Shown: piece by piece, positions 29,951-40,611 of the stretch | How positions within the stretch are numbered: position 1 is the first letter of the stretch | How the letters are laid out: each line of letters starts with the position of its first letter | The notes under the pieces: generated by a model | What the model saw: the letters and a program-made list of their open reading frames with translations, nothing else | Told to the model about the DNA's origin: nothing | Databases searched by the model: none | Source: Kushneria pakistanensis | GTDB taxonomy: Bacteria; Pseudomonadota; Gammaproteobacteria; Pseudomonadales; Halomonadaceae | Assembly: GCF_014652795.1 (NCBI RefSeq) | Contig: NZ_BMZM01000004.1 | Span: forward strand, 124,001-188,000 | Length of the DNA: 64,000 nucleotides | Reading direction: 5' to 3' | Translations under genes and position numbers: made by a program

Positions 29951-30580
29951 ATGGGTGTTGTGGCCAAACGATCGTCAATGACGTTCTATACAGGCAGTGA
30001 CGACCATTACAGCCATCGCGTCAGGATCGTGCTGGCCGAAAAGGGGATTTCCGTTGATATCATTGAGGTCAACGATGAGCATCGTCCAGCAGAGCTGGCG
30101 GATCTCAATCCCTACAATAGTGTGCCGACACTGATCGATCGTGATCTGGTTCTCTATGAATCAAAGGTCATGATGGAGTACCTAGATGAACGTTTTCCGC
30201 ATCCGCCTCTATTGCCGGTATATCCCGTAGCGCGTGCCCAGAGCCGCCTGTGGATGCACCGAATCGAGCGTGAATGGTGCCCGATGGTGGAACGTATCCT
30301 GTCGCCGGGTTCCAAAAAGGAAGTCGAGCAGGCGCGCAAGGAATTGCGTGAAAGTCTGATAGGTATCAGCCCGATCTTCGAAGATATTCCGTTTTTCATG
30401 AGCGAAGAATTTTCGCTGGTAGACTGCTGTCTGGCGCCCATCCTCTGGCGTCTACCGGCGCTGGGTGTCGATCTGCCCGAGCAGCAGGTCAAGCCACTGA
30501 TGGGCTATATGGAAAGGCTGTTTGCGCGGGATGCCTTCAAGGCATCGCTTCTCGAATCGGAGCGCGAGCTTCGCACCTGA
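29951..30580 (+). CDS. sspA: Stringent starvation protein A
   Basis: RNA-polymerase-associated protein with a glutathione-S-transferase fold that in E. coli alters sigma-70 transcription in stationary phase. The 209-residue product has a thioredoxin-like N-terminal half ([33 protein letters not shown]) and a helical C-terminal half with the [11 protein letters not shown] segment. It follows rpsI and precedes sspB, as in E. coli. Confidence 0.96.
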   Translation: MGVVAKRSSMTFYTGSDDHYSHRVRIVLAEKGISVDIIEVNDEHRPAELADLNPYNSVPTLIDRDLVLYESKVMMEYLDERFPHPPLLPVYPVARAQSRLWMHRIEREWCPMVERILSPGSKKEVEQARKELRESLIGISPIFEDIPFFMSEEFSLVDCCLAPILWRLPALGVDLPEQQVKPLMGYMERLFARDAFKASLLESERELRT

Positions 30581-30590
30581 TCGGATAATC

Positions 30591-30616
30591 GTTGCAGGCA
30601 TGTGATGTCCTGCAAC
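30591..30616 (+). repeat. Hairpin between sspA and sspB
   Basis: GTTGCAGG and CCTGCAAC make a perfect eight-base stem with a ten-base loop, 10 bases after the sspA stop. No T-run follows; it may protect or separate the two mRNA segments. Confidence 0.45.
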
Positions 30617-30678
30617 AGAAAATACTGATTGATGCGCAGGGTCTGACATTTTGATGCATTCTTCAGTGAGGTGAAAAC

Positions 30679-31170
30679 ATGCATTCCAGCCGTCCCTACC
30701 TGATTCGTGCGTTGTATCAGTGGCTGCTGGACAACGACTGCACGCCTTATGTCGTTGTCGATGCCGAACGTACGGGCGTGGTAGTACCAGAGCAGTTCGT
30801 CCAGAATGGCCAGATTGTTCTGAATATTGGCCCTGGCGCCGTGCGAGAGCTCTTCATGGAAAACGACATGGTCGCTTTCAACGCACGTTTCGGCGGACAG
30901 CCAATGACTGTTGAACTGCCCATTGATGCCATCATCGCCATTTATGCGCGTGAAAACGGCGTGGGCATGGTCTTTGGCCAGGAACCTGTCATGCCGGATG
31001 ACGCCTCGGGTGTTGCCGAGCCGGATGAAGATGATTCCGAGGATCGTGACTCACACCTGGGAACAGTGGCGAGAACGAACGATGACAATGGCGATGATGA
31101 CAACGACAATGATGATGACGGCACGCCGCGTCCTCGCAAGGGTCGTCCTTCGCTGAAAGTCATCAAGTAG
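30679..31170 (+). CDS. sspB: ClpXP protease specificity-enhancing factor SspB
   Basis: Adaptor that delivers ssrA-tagged proteins to ClpXP. The 163-residue protein has the dimeric substrate-binding domain (SRPYLIRALYQWLLDN, LNIGPGAVRELF) to about residue 110. A very acidic flexible linker (Asp/Glu/Asn runs) follows. The C-terminal GRPSLKVIK tail corresponds to the ClpX-docking XB motif of E. coli SspB. A strong terminator follows, shared by position with convergent dolP. Confidence 0.96.
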   Translation: MHSSRPYLIRALYQWLLDNDCTPYVVVDAERTGVVVPEQFVQNGQIVLNIGPGAVRELFMENDMVAFNARFGGQPMTVELPIDAIIAIYARENGVGMVFGQEPVMPDDASGVAEPDEDDSEDRDSHLGTVARTNDDNGDDDNDNDDDGTPRPRKGRPSLKVIK

Positions 31171-31193
31171 GCATTTTCTGACAGTGTCATACC

Positions 31194-31226
31194 AACGGAC
31201 CCGCCAAAAGGCGGGTCCGTTTTTTA
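31194..31226 (+). terminator. Rho-independent terminator after sspB
   Basis: AACGGACCCGCC pairs perfectly with GGCGGGTCCGTT around an AAAA loop and is followed by T-runs. It may also act for dolP, which ends at 31264 on the other strand. Confidence 0.93.
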
Positions 31227-31263
31227 TGCGCCGCCAGTGCAGCAGATGGATTGCGCAGAATGT

Positions 31264-32458
<1,195 letters not shown>

Positions 32459-32470
32459 TCACGCCAGGGC

Positions 32471-32845
32471 TCAAAAGGCGTCAAAGGCACTTTTGACCCA
32501 TTCAAAACGCAAGCGGTCGGGAGGCTCACCCGTAACTCCTACCGCATCGAAGCGGCAAGGGCATGATAACCGCTTGTCGAGCAGATAAAAACGCGCAGCC
32601 CGGATCAGCTTTCGCTGCTTGGCAGGGGTAATGGTTTCAAGCGGGGAGCCGTGGGAGGCGCTGGCGCGATAGCGTACTTCGATAAAGACCAGATATTCGC
32701 CATCACGCATGATGAGATCAGTCTCGCCGCCTCGGACATGCTGATTACGGGCAATGACAGCGAGCCCCTGTTGTTCAAGCCACTGCGCGGTCAACGACTC
32801 GATATCGTGACCGCGCTGGCGATTGCTGAAGGGTCCGAAAGCCAC
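32471..32845 (-). CDS. yraN: YraN family protein (UPF0102)
   Basis: Small protein of unknown function with an endonuclease-like fold of the Holliday-junction-resolvase type. The 124-residue product has the family GETDLIMRDGEYLVFIEVRYR region, holding the Asp and Glu-x-(Arg/Lys) metal-site pattern. It begins with a GTG six bases after the lpoA stop. The lpoA-yraN-diaA-dolP order is as in E. coli. Confidence 0.9.
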   Translation of the reverse strand: MAFGPFSNRQRGHDIESLTAQWLEQQGLAVIARNQHVRGGETDLIMRDGEYLVFIEVRYRASASHGSPLETITPAKQRKLIRAARFYLLDKRLSCPCRFDAVGVTGEPPDRLRFEWVKSAFDAF

Positions 32846-32851
32846 GGCGTA

Positions 32852-34582
32852 TCAGGGCAGGGCCGGCTGGCCGTTACGAAACACTGCCCAGGGCAGGGTG
32901 CGAACAATTCGACCATCCTGACCGGGCGCCAGTCGGCCGGTGGCACCATAAAGCTCAAATCCACCAATGGCGTTCATGACCGGCAGGCGACGCGCCAGCT
33001 CAAAGGCATCAACCCCCATGGCATGAAGCTTGATCAGTGCCGGCTGATCATCCTGGAGAAGGCGTTCGCGGGTGGATTCAAAGGGTAGTGCGTCACTGCC
33101 ACCGGCTGCCGCTTCGGGAATCAGCCAGGGGATGTCCACGAACATGACATCATCAAGATCGTGATCCAGTCTTGGCTGGGGCGAGCCTTCATAGACGTGC
33201 GAGGTCGCATAGATGGGCAGGTCAGCGGCGTCATAATAATCAAGCGTAGGAGGCACTTGGCGGGCATAGCCGGGCAGTGCCAGCAGGAAAAGCATGTCGG
33301 GACGCCCACGACCGCCGTTCAGGGCTGCCTTGACCGAAGAGGTGGCTGATGCTGACGGGTCATAGTTCTGAACGCTGACCAGATCGCCGCCATTTTGCTG
33401 CCAGGACTGTTGGAAAGCCCCCAGTACGCGGCTGCCCCATTCATTGTTGGGAACCAGAACGCCGGCCCTGTGATGACCGTCAAGCTGCGCGCGCTGTGCG
33501 GCCTGGCGTGCTTCATCTTCGGCAGAAAGACCATACTGGAACAGGTTACGGGCACTGTTGTGATCATGGGTGCCGTAATTGAGGGCCAGTGTCGGCAGCG
33601 CGACCGCATCGCGGGTTTCCAGCTGCGATACCTGCTCCTTGCTGAGCGGGCCGATCACGGCCTGCGCGCCTTCCATGGTGGCTCGCGCGTAAAGGCTTTC
33701 CATGTCCTGCCCGGTGGTGTCATAAAACACCAGTTCAGGGGTCTGGCCGCCCTGGTCGCGAACATCATCGGCACGCGTCTGAATGCCTTCACGTACTGCG
33801 GTGGCAATGGATTCCAGCGGACCACTCTGGGGCAAAAATACCGCAATCTTGCGAATTTCCTGATCGCGAATCTCATCCAGCGCGCTAAGATCCGTTGGCA
33901 GACGACGCGATGCCGGATGCCGGGCATTGTTGGACTGCCACTGGTTGATGGCGTCGGTCAGCGTGCTGATGTTGGCACCCTGCTGACGCTGAAGCCGCGC
34001 CAGTTCAACCCAGCCGGCCGCCACGCTGCCCTGGCGGGCGAGCTGGTCGAGCTGACCCGGGTCAAGGCGATTGAGCTGACGCCAGATGGTGTCATTAAGC
34101 TGTGTATCCCCCGTGCGCTCCTGCAGGGCCGTCAGGGTGAGGGCCGCCTCCATGGGCTCATTGTTCATGGCCTGGGCAAGGCCGCGACGCTCAAGCAGCG
34201 TGTTTCTTTCATTGTCCGGCAGCGCTGCGGCGCTATCCAGAATGCGCGTGGCATCCAGAACTGTCTGCGGATCCTGCATGTCCAGTGCGGCGCGTGACGT
34301 CAGCAGTGCCCAGCGAAGCTGCTGGTCACCGGGAAGTGCCGACCGATCCAGAGCGTTGGCCACTTCCAGCGCGCGGGTGTTATCGCCCTGACGCTGCAGC
34401 ATCTCGGCGGCCTGGAGGCGGGTGGCCGCGGCTTCCGGTCCCTGTTGCTGCTGGGCCTGACGCAGGAGGTCATCGGAGGACTGACCGCCAAAGCGATCAA
34501 CAATGCCCGACGTGCCGGCACAGCCTGCCAGTGTAAGTGCCACCATGGCCGCGCCGGCCAGTCTGGTAAATGATGTTCGCAT
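32852..34582 (-). CDS. lpoA: Penicillin-binding protein activator LpoA
   Basis: Outer-membrane lipoprotein that spans the periplasm to activate PBP1A. The 576-residue precursor has a lipobox (ALTLAGC, cysteine near 21), a helical TPR-like N-terminal domain (about 35-240) and a C-terminal periplasmic-binding-protein-like domain (about 245-570) beginning KIAVFLPQSGPLE. It is divergent from rsmI across 166 bases, the same arrangement as in E. coli, and heads the operon through dolP. Confidence 0.94.
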   Translation of the reverse strand: MRTSFTRLAGAAMVALTLAGCAGTSGIVDRFGGQSSDDLLRQAQQQQGPEAAATRLQAAEMLQRQGDNTRALEVANALDRSALPGDQQLRWALLTSRAALDMQDPQTVLDATRILDSAAALPDNERNTLLERRGLAQAMNNEPMEAALTLTALQERTGDTQLNDTIWRQLNRLDPGQLDQLARQGSVAAGWVELARLQRQQGANISTLTDAINQWQSNNARHPASRRLPTDLSALDEIRDQEIRKIAVFLPQSGPLESIATAVREGIQTRADDVRDQGGQTPELVFYDTTGQDMESLYARATMEGAQAVIGPLSKEQVSQLETRDAVALPTLALNYGTHDHNSARNLFQYGLSAEDEARQAAQRAQLDGHHRAGVLVPNNEWGSRVLGAFQQSWQQNGGDLVSVQNYDPSASATSSVKAALNGGRGRPDMLFLLALPGYARQVPPTLDYYDAADLPIYATSHVYEGSPQPRLDHDLDDVMFVDIPWLIPEAAAGGSDALPFESTRERLLQDDQPALIKLHAMGVDAFELARRLPVMNAIGGFELYGATGRLAPGQDGRIVRTLPWAVFRNGQPALP

Positions 34583-34748
34583 GCCTGGGCATTTCCTTTT
34601 CTTGCCGGTCTCCGTGATGGCGCCACAGCGTGGCGTCCGCGAACTGCACGGCGTACCATGCAGCTCCAGTCGAGCCTGTAATGTTTTTTGTCATGACACA
34701 GGCGAATCCGAAGGCAATAACGCGTCCGAACCAGTGTAGTGTGATGAC

Positions 34749-35615
34749 ATGAATAGTTTTAGCAAGGGCGCATTGTACGTGGTTGCCACACCGATTGGTA
34801 ACCTTGATGACCTCTCCAGACGTGCCATGGATACCCTGGCACAGGCGGATCTGATCGCCGCTGAAGATACCCGCCACAGCGTGCGTCTGCTCGATCATAT
34901 CGGGGTGCGTGTGCCCCTGATCTCCCTTCACGAGCACAATGAAACCTCACGAATCGAGCGCATCCGGCAGGCTCTGGATGACGGGCAGCGGGTTGCGTTG
35001 ATCAGTGATGCCGGCACGCCGCTGATTTCCGATCCGGGCTATCGCCTGGTGCAGGCGCTGCGCGCCGCGGATTACACCATCATTCCCATTCCGGGCCCCA
35101 GCGCCCTGATTACGGCCCTGAGCGCTGCCGGGCTACCGACCGAGCGCTTTCTGTTCGAGGGCTTTTTGCCGGCCAAAAGCTCGGGGCGGCGGCAGCGTCT
35201 GGGCGATGTCGTCGAGCTGCCGGTCACCCTGGTGCTGTATGAGTCGCCTCACCGTATTCGCCAGCTGCTGGAGGATATCGAGATCGTGTTTGGCGAGCGC
35301 CACATCGTCATTGCGCGCGAGCTGACCAAGACCTTTGAAACCTTTTTGCATGGCACGGCGCGTGAGCTGCTTGAGCGCATGGCCGAGGATGCCGATCAGA
35401 TGCGCGGCGAATTCGTGGTCATGATGGCGCCGGCACCGGAAAAGGCACTGGCCGACAGCAGCCAGATTGACGGCGATCAGCTGCTCTCGTCACTGCTGGA
35501 AGAAGGTGTGGGCGTCAAGCAGTCTGCCAGTGTCGCGACACGCATCCTGGGGGGACGTAAAAGTGACTGGTATCAGCGTGCACAACAGCTCAAGGATGGA
35601 GTATCGCGTAAATAA
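34749..35615 (+). CDS. rsmI: 16S rRNA 2'-O-ribose C1402 methyltransferase RsmI
   Basis: SAM-dependent tetrapyrrole-methylase-family enzyme that methylates the ribose of C1402 in 16S rRNA; RsmH, two genes later, methylates the base N4 of the same nucleotide. The 288-residue protein has LYVVATPIGNLDDLSRRA, AEDTRHS and the SDAGTPLISDPGY and IPGPSALITAL motifs. It is directly upstream of rnpB, as in Pseudomonas. Confidence 0.97.
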   Translation: MNSFSKGALYVVATPIGNLDDLSRRAMDTLAQADLIAAEDTRHSVRLLDHIGVRVPLISLHEHNETSRIERIRQALDDGQRVALISDAGTPLISDPGYRLVQALRAADYTIIPIPGPSALITALSAAGLPTERFLFEGFLPAKSSGRRQRLGDVVELPVTLVLYESPHRIRQLLEDIEIVFGERHIVIARELTKTFETFLHGTARELLERMAEDADQMRGEFVVMMAPAPEKALADSSQIDGDQLLSSLLEEGVGVKQSASVATRILGGRKSDWYQRAQQLKDGVSRK

Positions 35616-35670
35616 TTGTTGCCAGTACGTCACGGATATCCGAGCGCAAGGATAAAAATGGTTAACGCGC

Positions 35671-35699
35671 TTGGAGCGGGGGGCCGGCACTGATATTCT
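35671..35699 (+). promoter_or_regulatory. Promoter of the RNase P RNA gene
   Basis: TTGGAG (35671-35676) and TATTCT (35694-35699) are 17 bases apart, with an extended TGA before the -10. The RNA 5' end at about 35709 fits initiation from it. Confidence 0.7.
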
Positions 35700-35708
35700 T
35701 GCGCGCTT

Positions 35709-36076
<368 letters not shown>

Positions 36077-36106
36077 GTTTTCCCTTGAAACATCCCTTGA
36101 GCCCTC

Positions 36107-37066
36107 ATGAATCAGACCCCAGGTATCCGGCAAGACCACAAGCATGAAAGCGTCCTGCTTGAGGGTGCCGTCGATGCCCTCGTTCAGCGGCCGGACGGCC
36201 TCTATCTGGATGGCACCTTCGGGCGTGGCGGACACTCCCGCGCCATTCTTGATCGCCTGAGTGATCAGGGACGCCTGCTCGCCATCGATCGGGATCCTGA
36301 TGCCCTTGCCGCCGCAGCGGCCATCGAGGATTCCCGGTTCAGCATCGCCCGGGCCACCTTTGCTGATCTGGGGGAGGTGGCACGCCAGCAGGGGGTTCAT
36401 GGCAACCTCTCCGGCATCCTGCTGGATGTCGGTGTGTCCTCTCCCCAGCTTGACGATGCCAGTCGCGGTTTCAGCTTCATGCGCGATGGCCCCCTGGATA
36501 TGCGCATGGATCCCGATTCGGGCATCAGTGCCGCCCAGTGGATTGCCGAGACATCCGAGCGCGACATGGCAGATGTGTTCAAGCGTCTGGGGGAGGAGCG
36601 CTTTGCCAAACGTCTGGCGCGCGCCGTTGTGGCCCGACGCAAGGAAGTCCCCATTACCCGGACCGTGGAGCTTGCCGAGCTTTTGAAGACGGCCCATCCG
36701 GCGTGGGAAAAGGGACGCCACCCCGCAACACGTGCCTTTCAGGCCATTCGTATTCATCTCAACGACGAGCTGGGTCAGCTTGAGCGTGCCCTTGATGCCG
36801 CGCTTGATGCGCTGGCGCCTGACGGCCGGCTGGTCGTGATCAGCTTTCATTCGCTGGAAGATCGTCTGGTCAAGCGCTTTATTCGCGACAAGTCGCGTGG
36901 TGATCAACACCTGCCGCGCCATATGCCGTTACGTGAAGATCAGATTCATCGTGACCTGGCCCCCGTTGGCAAGGCCATACGTCCGGACGCGCAGGAAACC
37001 GGGCTCAATGTTCGATCCCGCAGTGCGGTCATGCGTGTGGCACGAAAGCTTGGGCAGGAGCGCTAG
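36107..37066 (+). CDS. rsmH: 16S rRNA (cytosine-1402 N4) methyltransferase RsmH
   Basis: SAM-dependent methyltransferase (MraW) and first protein gene of the dcw cluster here. The 319-residue protein has the SAM-binding [32 protein letters not shown] and [14 protein letters not shown] motifs. It starts about 31 bases after the RNase P RNA; mraZ, which normally stands before it, is missing. ftsL follows five bases after its stop. Confidence 0.97.
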   Translation: MNQTPGIRQDHKHESVLLEGAVDALVQRPDGLYLDGTFGRGGHSRAILDRLSDQGRLLAIDRDPDALAAAAAIEDSRFSIARATFADLGEVARQQGVHGNLSGILLDVGVSSPQLDDASRGFSFMRDGPLDMRMDPDSGISAAQWIAETSERDMADVFKRLGEERFAKRLARAVVARRKEVPITRTVELAELLKTAHPAWEKGRHPATRAFQAIRIHLNDELGQLERALDAALDALAPDGRLVVISFHSLEDRLVKRFIRDKSRGDQHLPRHMPLREDQIHRDLAPVGKAIRPDAQETGLNVRSRSAVMRVARKLGQER

Positions 37067-37071
37067 TCGAT

Positions 37072-37404
37072 ATGGTTGAACGCACCCCGGGCTCGTCTTC
37101 GCACGGGCAGTGGCAGTGGCCCTTTCGTCTTCGCCTGACCCTGGTTCACATCATTATTCTGGTGCTGCTGGTGCTGGTCATTTTGTCGGCGCTGGGTGTC
37201 ATCAGTACGGCCTATCACACGCGTTCCCAGTACGCGCGTCTGCAGACCATGGAGCGTGAACACGATCAGCTTCAGACGGTCTGGAGCCGTCTGCTGCTGG
37301 AAGAGAGCACCTGGTCGACCCCTTCACGTATCGAAAATCTGGCCCGTGATCGCCTTGAGATGCATGTGCCGGACGTTCACCACACCAGAGTCATGCGCCC
37401 ATGA
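37072..37404 (+). CDS. ftsL: Cell division protein FtsL
   Basis: Bitopic divisome protein that forms a complex with FtsB and FtsQ and activates FtsW/FtsI. The 110-residue product has a basic cytoplasmic N-terminus, one membrane helix (about 22-44, LTLVHIIILVLLVLVILSAL) and a periplasmic coiled-coil-like segment (YARLQTMEREHDQLQTVW). It overlaps ftsI by four bases (ATGA). Confidence 0.93.
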   Translation: MVERTPGSSSHGQWQWPFRLRLTLVHIIILVLLVLVILSALGVISTAYHTRSQYARLQTMEREHDQLQTVWSRLLLEESTWSTPSRIENLARDRLEMHVPDVHHTRVMRP

Positions 37405-39146
37405 GTGAACAAAAGCGGCGCGTCGGACGCAATGCACGCATGTATGGCGGTGATACGGCCACCAGCCACGTGACGGCAATGCCGGCCTGGCGTTATCGCC
37501 TGGTGCTGGGGATCATCTTTGTGGCCATGGCGGTACTGGTGGGGCGTATTATCTATTTACAGGTAGTCGATCATCAGTTTCTCCAGGGGCAGGGGGATTC
37601 CAGAACTATCCGGGTACAGAGCATTGATGCCCACCGCGGCATGATTACCGATCGCGATGGCGAGCCGCTGGCGGTGTCCACGCCGGTGGTCACTCTGTGG
37701 GCCAACCCGAAGGATCTGCCCGAGGATCCCATACAGCTGACACGGCTGGCAGAAGCGCTGGGGGAGCCGCCATCGGCTTTCATGGATCGGGTGCAAAGCT
37801 ATCGTGACAAGGAGTTCATGTACCTGAAGCGTCGTGTGACGCCCGAACCGGCCGCGCGCGTGCTGGCACTTGATATCCCGGGCGTACACGGGCGTCACGA
37901 GTACAAGCGCTATTATCCGGCCGGTGAGGTCACCTCGCAGCTGGTCGGCATGACCAATATCGATGATCACGGTCAGGAAGGACTGGAGCTGGCCTTTGAC
38001 CGCTATCTGTCCGGTCGCCCGGGGCAGCGGCGCGTGCTGCAGGACCGAAAGGGCCAGCTGGTACGCGACCTGCACATGATCCGTGAGGCCCATCCCGGCG
38101 GCGATGTCACGCTCTCGATCAATCTGCGCCTGCAGTATCTGGCCTATCGCGAGCTCAAGGCAGCAGTCAATGAGCACAACGCCGACAGTGGCACCATGGT
38201 CATGATGGATGCCCATACCGGGGAGGTGCTGGCCATGGTCAGCCTGCCATCGTACAACCCCAACAATCGCACCAGCGTGGATCCGGCGGGGCTGCGTAAC
38301 CGCTCACTGACCGATGCCTTCGAGCCCGGGTCGGTCATGAAACCGCTGGCCATGAGCGCCGGGCTCGAGTCGGGCAAGTTCACGCCGCATACGCCCATGG
38401 ATACCAGTCCCGGCTGGATGATGGTGGATGGCTATACCATCAAGGACTTCCGCAATCTCGGCAAGCTGGACATGACCGGGGTCATCACCCACTCCTCCAA
38501 TATTGGCATGACCCGTATGGCCCTGGCGCTGCCGGATGATGCGATCTGGAACGTATATGACTCGATGAAGCTCGGCCACCCCACAGGGCTTGGATTTCCC
38601 GGTGAGGCCAATGGCAGCCTGCCATCGCCCTTTAGCTGGTCAAAGGCCAAGCGTGCCACGCTTTCCTATGGTTACGGCCTGTCGGTCAATGCAGTCCAGC
38701 TGGCCAGCGCTTATACGGCGGTCACCAATGACGGCAGGCAACTGCCGCCTTCGCTGCTCAAGCTGAACAAGCCGCCCGAAGGACATCAGGTAATGTCTTC
38801 CAAAACCTCCCATGAGCTGATCCGCATGATGGAGACGGTGGTAGAGCCAGGCGGCGGTGGCACGCGTGCGGCACTGGATGGTTATCGGGTGGCTGGCAAG
38901 ACCGGCACCGTGAGAAAGGTAGGCAACACCGGCTACCAGAAAGAAGCCTATCGCTCCAATTTCGTGGGCATCGCGCCGGCGAGCAACCCGCGGATCGTGA
39001 CCGTGATTTCGATTGATAATCCCAAGGGCAAGCAGTACTACGGTGGTCTGGTGGCTGCGCCCATCTTCTCCAGAGTGGCCGGTAACGCGCTACGCCTTCT
39101 GGATATCCCCCCTGATGATCAGAGCAAGGAGGCGCCCGGTGCCTGA
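37401..39146 (+). CDS. ftsI: Septal peptidoglycan transpeptidase FtsI (PBP3)
   Basis: Class B penicillin-binding protein that cross-links septal peptidoglycan and works with FtsW. The 581-residue protein has an N-terminal membrane helix (about 32-53), a pedestal domain, and the transpeptidase motifs SVMK (active-site serine, near residue 313), SSN (HSSNIGM) and KTGT (AGKTGTVRK). It overlaps ftsL at its start and murE at its end by eight bases. Confidence 0.97.
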   Translation: MSEQKRRVGRNARMYGGDTATSHVTAMPAWRYRLVLGIIFVAMAVLVGRIIYLQVVDHQFLQGQGDSRTIRVQSIDAHRGMITDRDGEPLAVSTPVVTLWANPKDLPEDPIQLTRLAEALGEPPSAFMDRVQSYRDKEFMYLKRRVTPEPAARVLALDIPGVHGRHEYKRYYPAGEVTSQLVGMTNIDDHGQEGLELAFDRYLSGRPGQRRVLQDRKGQLVRDLHMIREAHPGGDVTLSINLRLQYLAYRELKAAVNEHNADSGTMVMMDAHTGEVLAMVSLPSYNPNNRTSVDPAGLRNRSLTDAFEPGSVMKPLAMSAGLESGKFTPHTPMDTSPGWMMVDGYTIKDFRNLGKLDMTGVITHSSNIGMTRMALALPDDAIWNVYDSMKLGHPTGLGFPGEANGSLPSPFSWSKAKRATLSYGYGLSVNAVQLASAYTAVTNDGRQLPPSLLKLNKPPEGHQVMSSKTSHELIRMMETVVEPGGGGTRAALDGYRVAGKTGTVRKVGNTGYQKEAYRSNFVGIAPASNPRIVTVISIDNPKGKQYYGGLVAAPIFSRVAGNALRLLDIPPDDQSKEAPGA

Positions 39147-40611
39147 TTTGCCGACCTGCACGCTGGCCGATGCCATTGCAAGGCTCTGGCCCGAGGCCGG
39201 GACGTTACAGCTGTCCAATGATGCGCGGCTGGTGCTGGATTCACGCCATGTTCAACCCGGCGACGTCTTTGTGGCCCTGCCCGGCACGCGAGTTGATGGC
39301 CGTCAGTACATTGCTCAGGCTCGTGAGAAGGGGGCCGCACTGTCTCTGGTGGCACCGCCATGGCAGGAAAGTGCAGACGATCTTCTGGTGCTGGATCATC
39401 TGGCAGAGCGGTTGGGTCAGCTGGCGGCGCTGGTCATGGGCGTGCCGGATTCTCTGGAGCAGATTGCCGTGACCGGCACCAATGGCAAGAGCTCGGTCAC
39501 GCATTACATCGCGGCCCTCAGTGAGGCACTGGCAGTGCCGGCCGGTCTGATCGGCACGCTGGGCAGCGGTCGTCCCGGGGCGCTTGATCATGCCGGACTA
39601 ACCACGCCGGATGCGATCTCGCTACAGCAGCGCCTGCGTGAACTGGCGGTTGCCGGCGTTGAACGTGTAGCGCTGGAGGCCTCTTCTCACGCCCTTGATC
39701 AGCAGCGCCTGAGCGGCTGTCATGTTCGGGCCGCCGTCTTTACCAATCTGAGTCGTGATCATCTGGACTATCACCCCAGCATGGCGGCCTACGCGGCAGC
39801 CAAGGCGCGCCTTTTTCAGCGTCCCGAGCTTGAGCTGGCGGTCGTCAATGCTGATGACGCGCTCGCGCGCCTGATGCTGGCGGGGGTGCGCCAGGGCGTG
39901 AGGGTGCTGAAAACAGGCAGTGAAGCCGCTCATGATTTTCAGGTGCGTCACTGGCAGGCAGAGCGTCTCGGTCTGGAAGCCGTGATCATGACCCCGGAAG
40001 GTGAGCGCAACCTGAAACTGCCGCTGATGGGGCGCTTCAATCTGGATAATGTCCTGCTGGCCATTGCCACATTGTACGGGCTGGGTAGCCCGCTGGATGC
40101 ACTGCTGGAGGCCGCCGGCCGCCTTGCGCCAGTGCCCGGGCGCATGCAGCTGCTCACACACCCGGGCGCGCCCGCCGTTGTCGTGGATTACGCCCATACC
40201 CCCGATGCGCTTCGCAATGCGTTGCTGGCGCTGCGTGAGCATGTGCCGGGCAGGCTCTGGTGCGTGCTGGGCTGTGGCGGCGACCGCGATAGTGGCAAGC
40301 GTCCCCTGATGGGCGGTGTGGCTGCTCTGCTGGCGGACGAAGTAGTGGTGACGGACGATAACCCTCGCAGTGAATCGCCTGACGACATCCGCCGCATGAT
40401 CATGGCCGACATGCCTCCCGGGGCACACGTTCGGGAAGTGGCCGGGCGCGCCCGGGCCATTGCCGATGTCGTGGCCAGTGCAAAGGCAAAAGACGTGATC
40501 CTGCTGGCTGGCAAGGGACACGAGAACTACCAGGAGATTCAGGGCGTACGCCATCCCTTCAGCGATGTTGATGTGGCATCCCTGGCACTGGAGGCGCACT
40601 GGCATGAGTAA
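39139..40611 (+). CDS. murE: UDP-MurNAc-tripeptide synthetase MurE
   Basis: Adds the third residue to the peptidoglycan stem peptide. The 490-residue protein has the ATP-binding GTNGKSSV motif and the DNPR motif (DDNPRSESP), which marks meso-diaminopimelate specificity. A GTG at 39139 is chosen: AAGGAGG lies six bases upstream and the start overlaps ftsI by eight bases. A longer frame that begins deep inside ftsI is rejected. Confidence 0.96.
   Translation: MPDLPTCTLADAIARLWPEAGTLQLSNDARLVLDSRHVQPGDVFVALPGTRVDGRQYIAQAREKGAALSLVAPPWQESADDLLVLDHLAERLGQLAALVMGVPDSLEQIAVTGTNGKSSVTHYIAALSEALAVPAGLIGTLGSGRPGALDHAGLTTPDAISLQQRLRELAVAGVERVALEASSHALDQQRLSGCHVRAAVFTNLSRDHLDYHPSMAAYAAAKARLFQRPELELAVVNADDALARLMLAGVRQGVRVLKTGSEAAHDFQVRHWQAERLGLEAVIMTPEGERNLKLPLMGRFNLDNVLLAIATLYGLGSPLDALLEAAGRLAPVPGRMQLLTHPGAPAVVVDYAHTPDALRNALLALREHVPGRLWCVLGCGGDRDSGKRPLMGGVAALLADEVVVTDDNPRSESPDDIRRMIMADMPPGAHVREVAGRARAIADVVASAKAKDVILLAGKGHENYQEIQGVRHPFSDVDVASLALEAHWHE

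Noticed and set aside
33395-34297. 300-codon open frame on the plus strand
   Set aside because: Antisense to lpoA, whose lipobox, TPR-like and binding-protein domains are intact.
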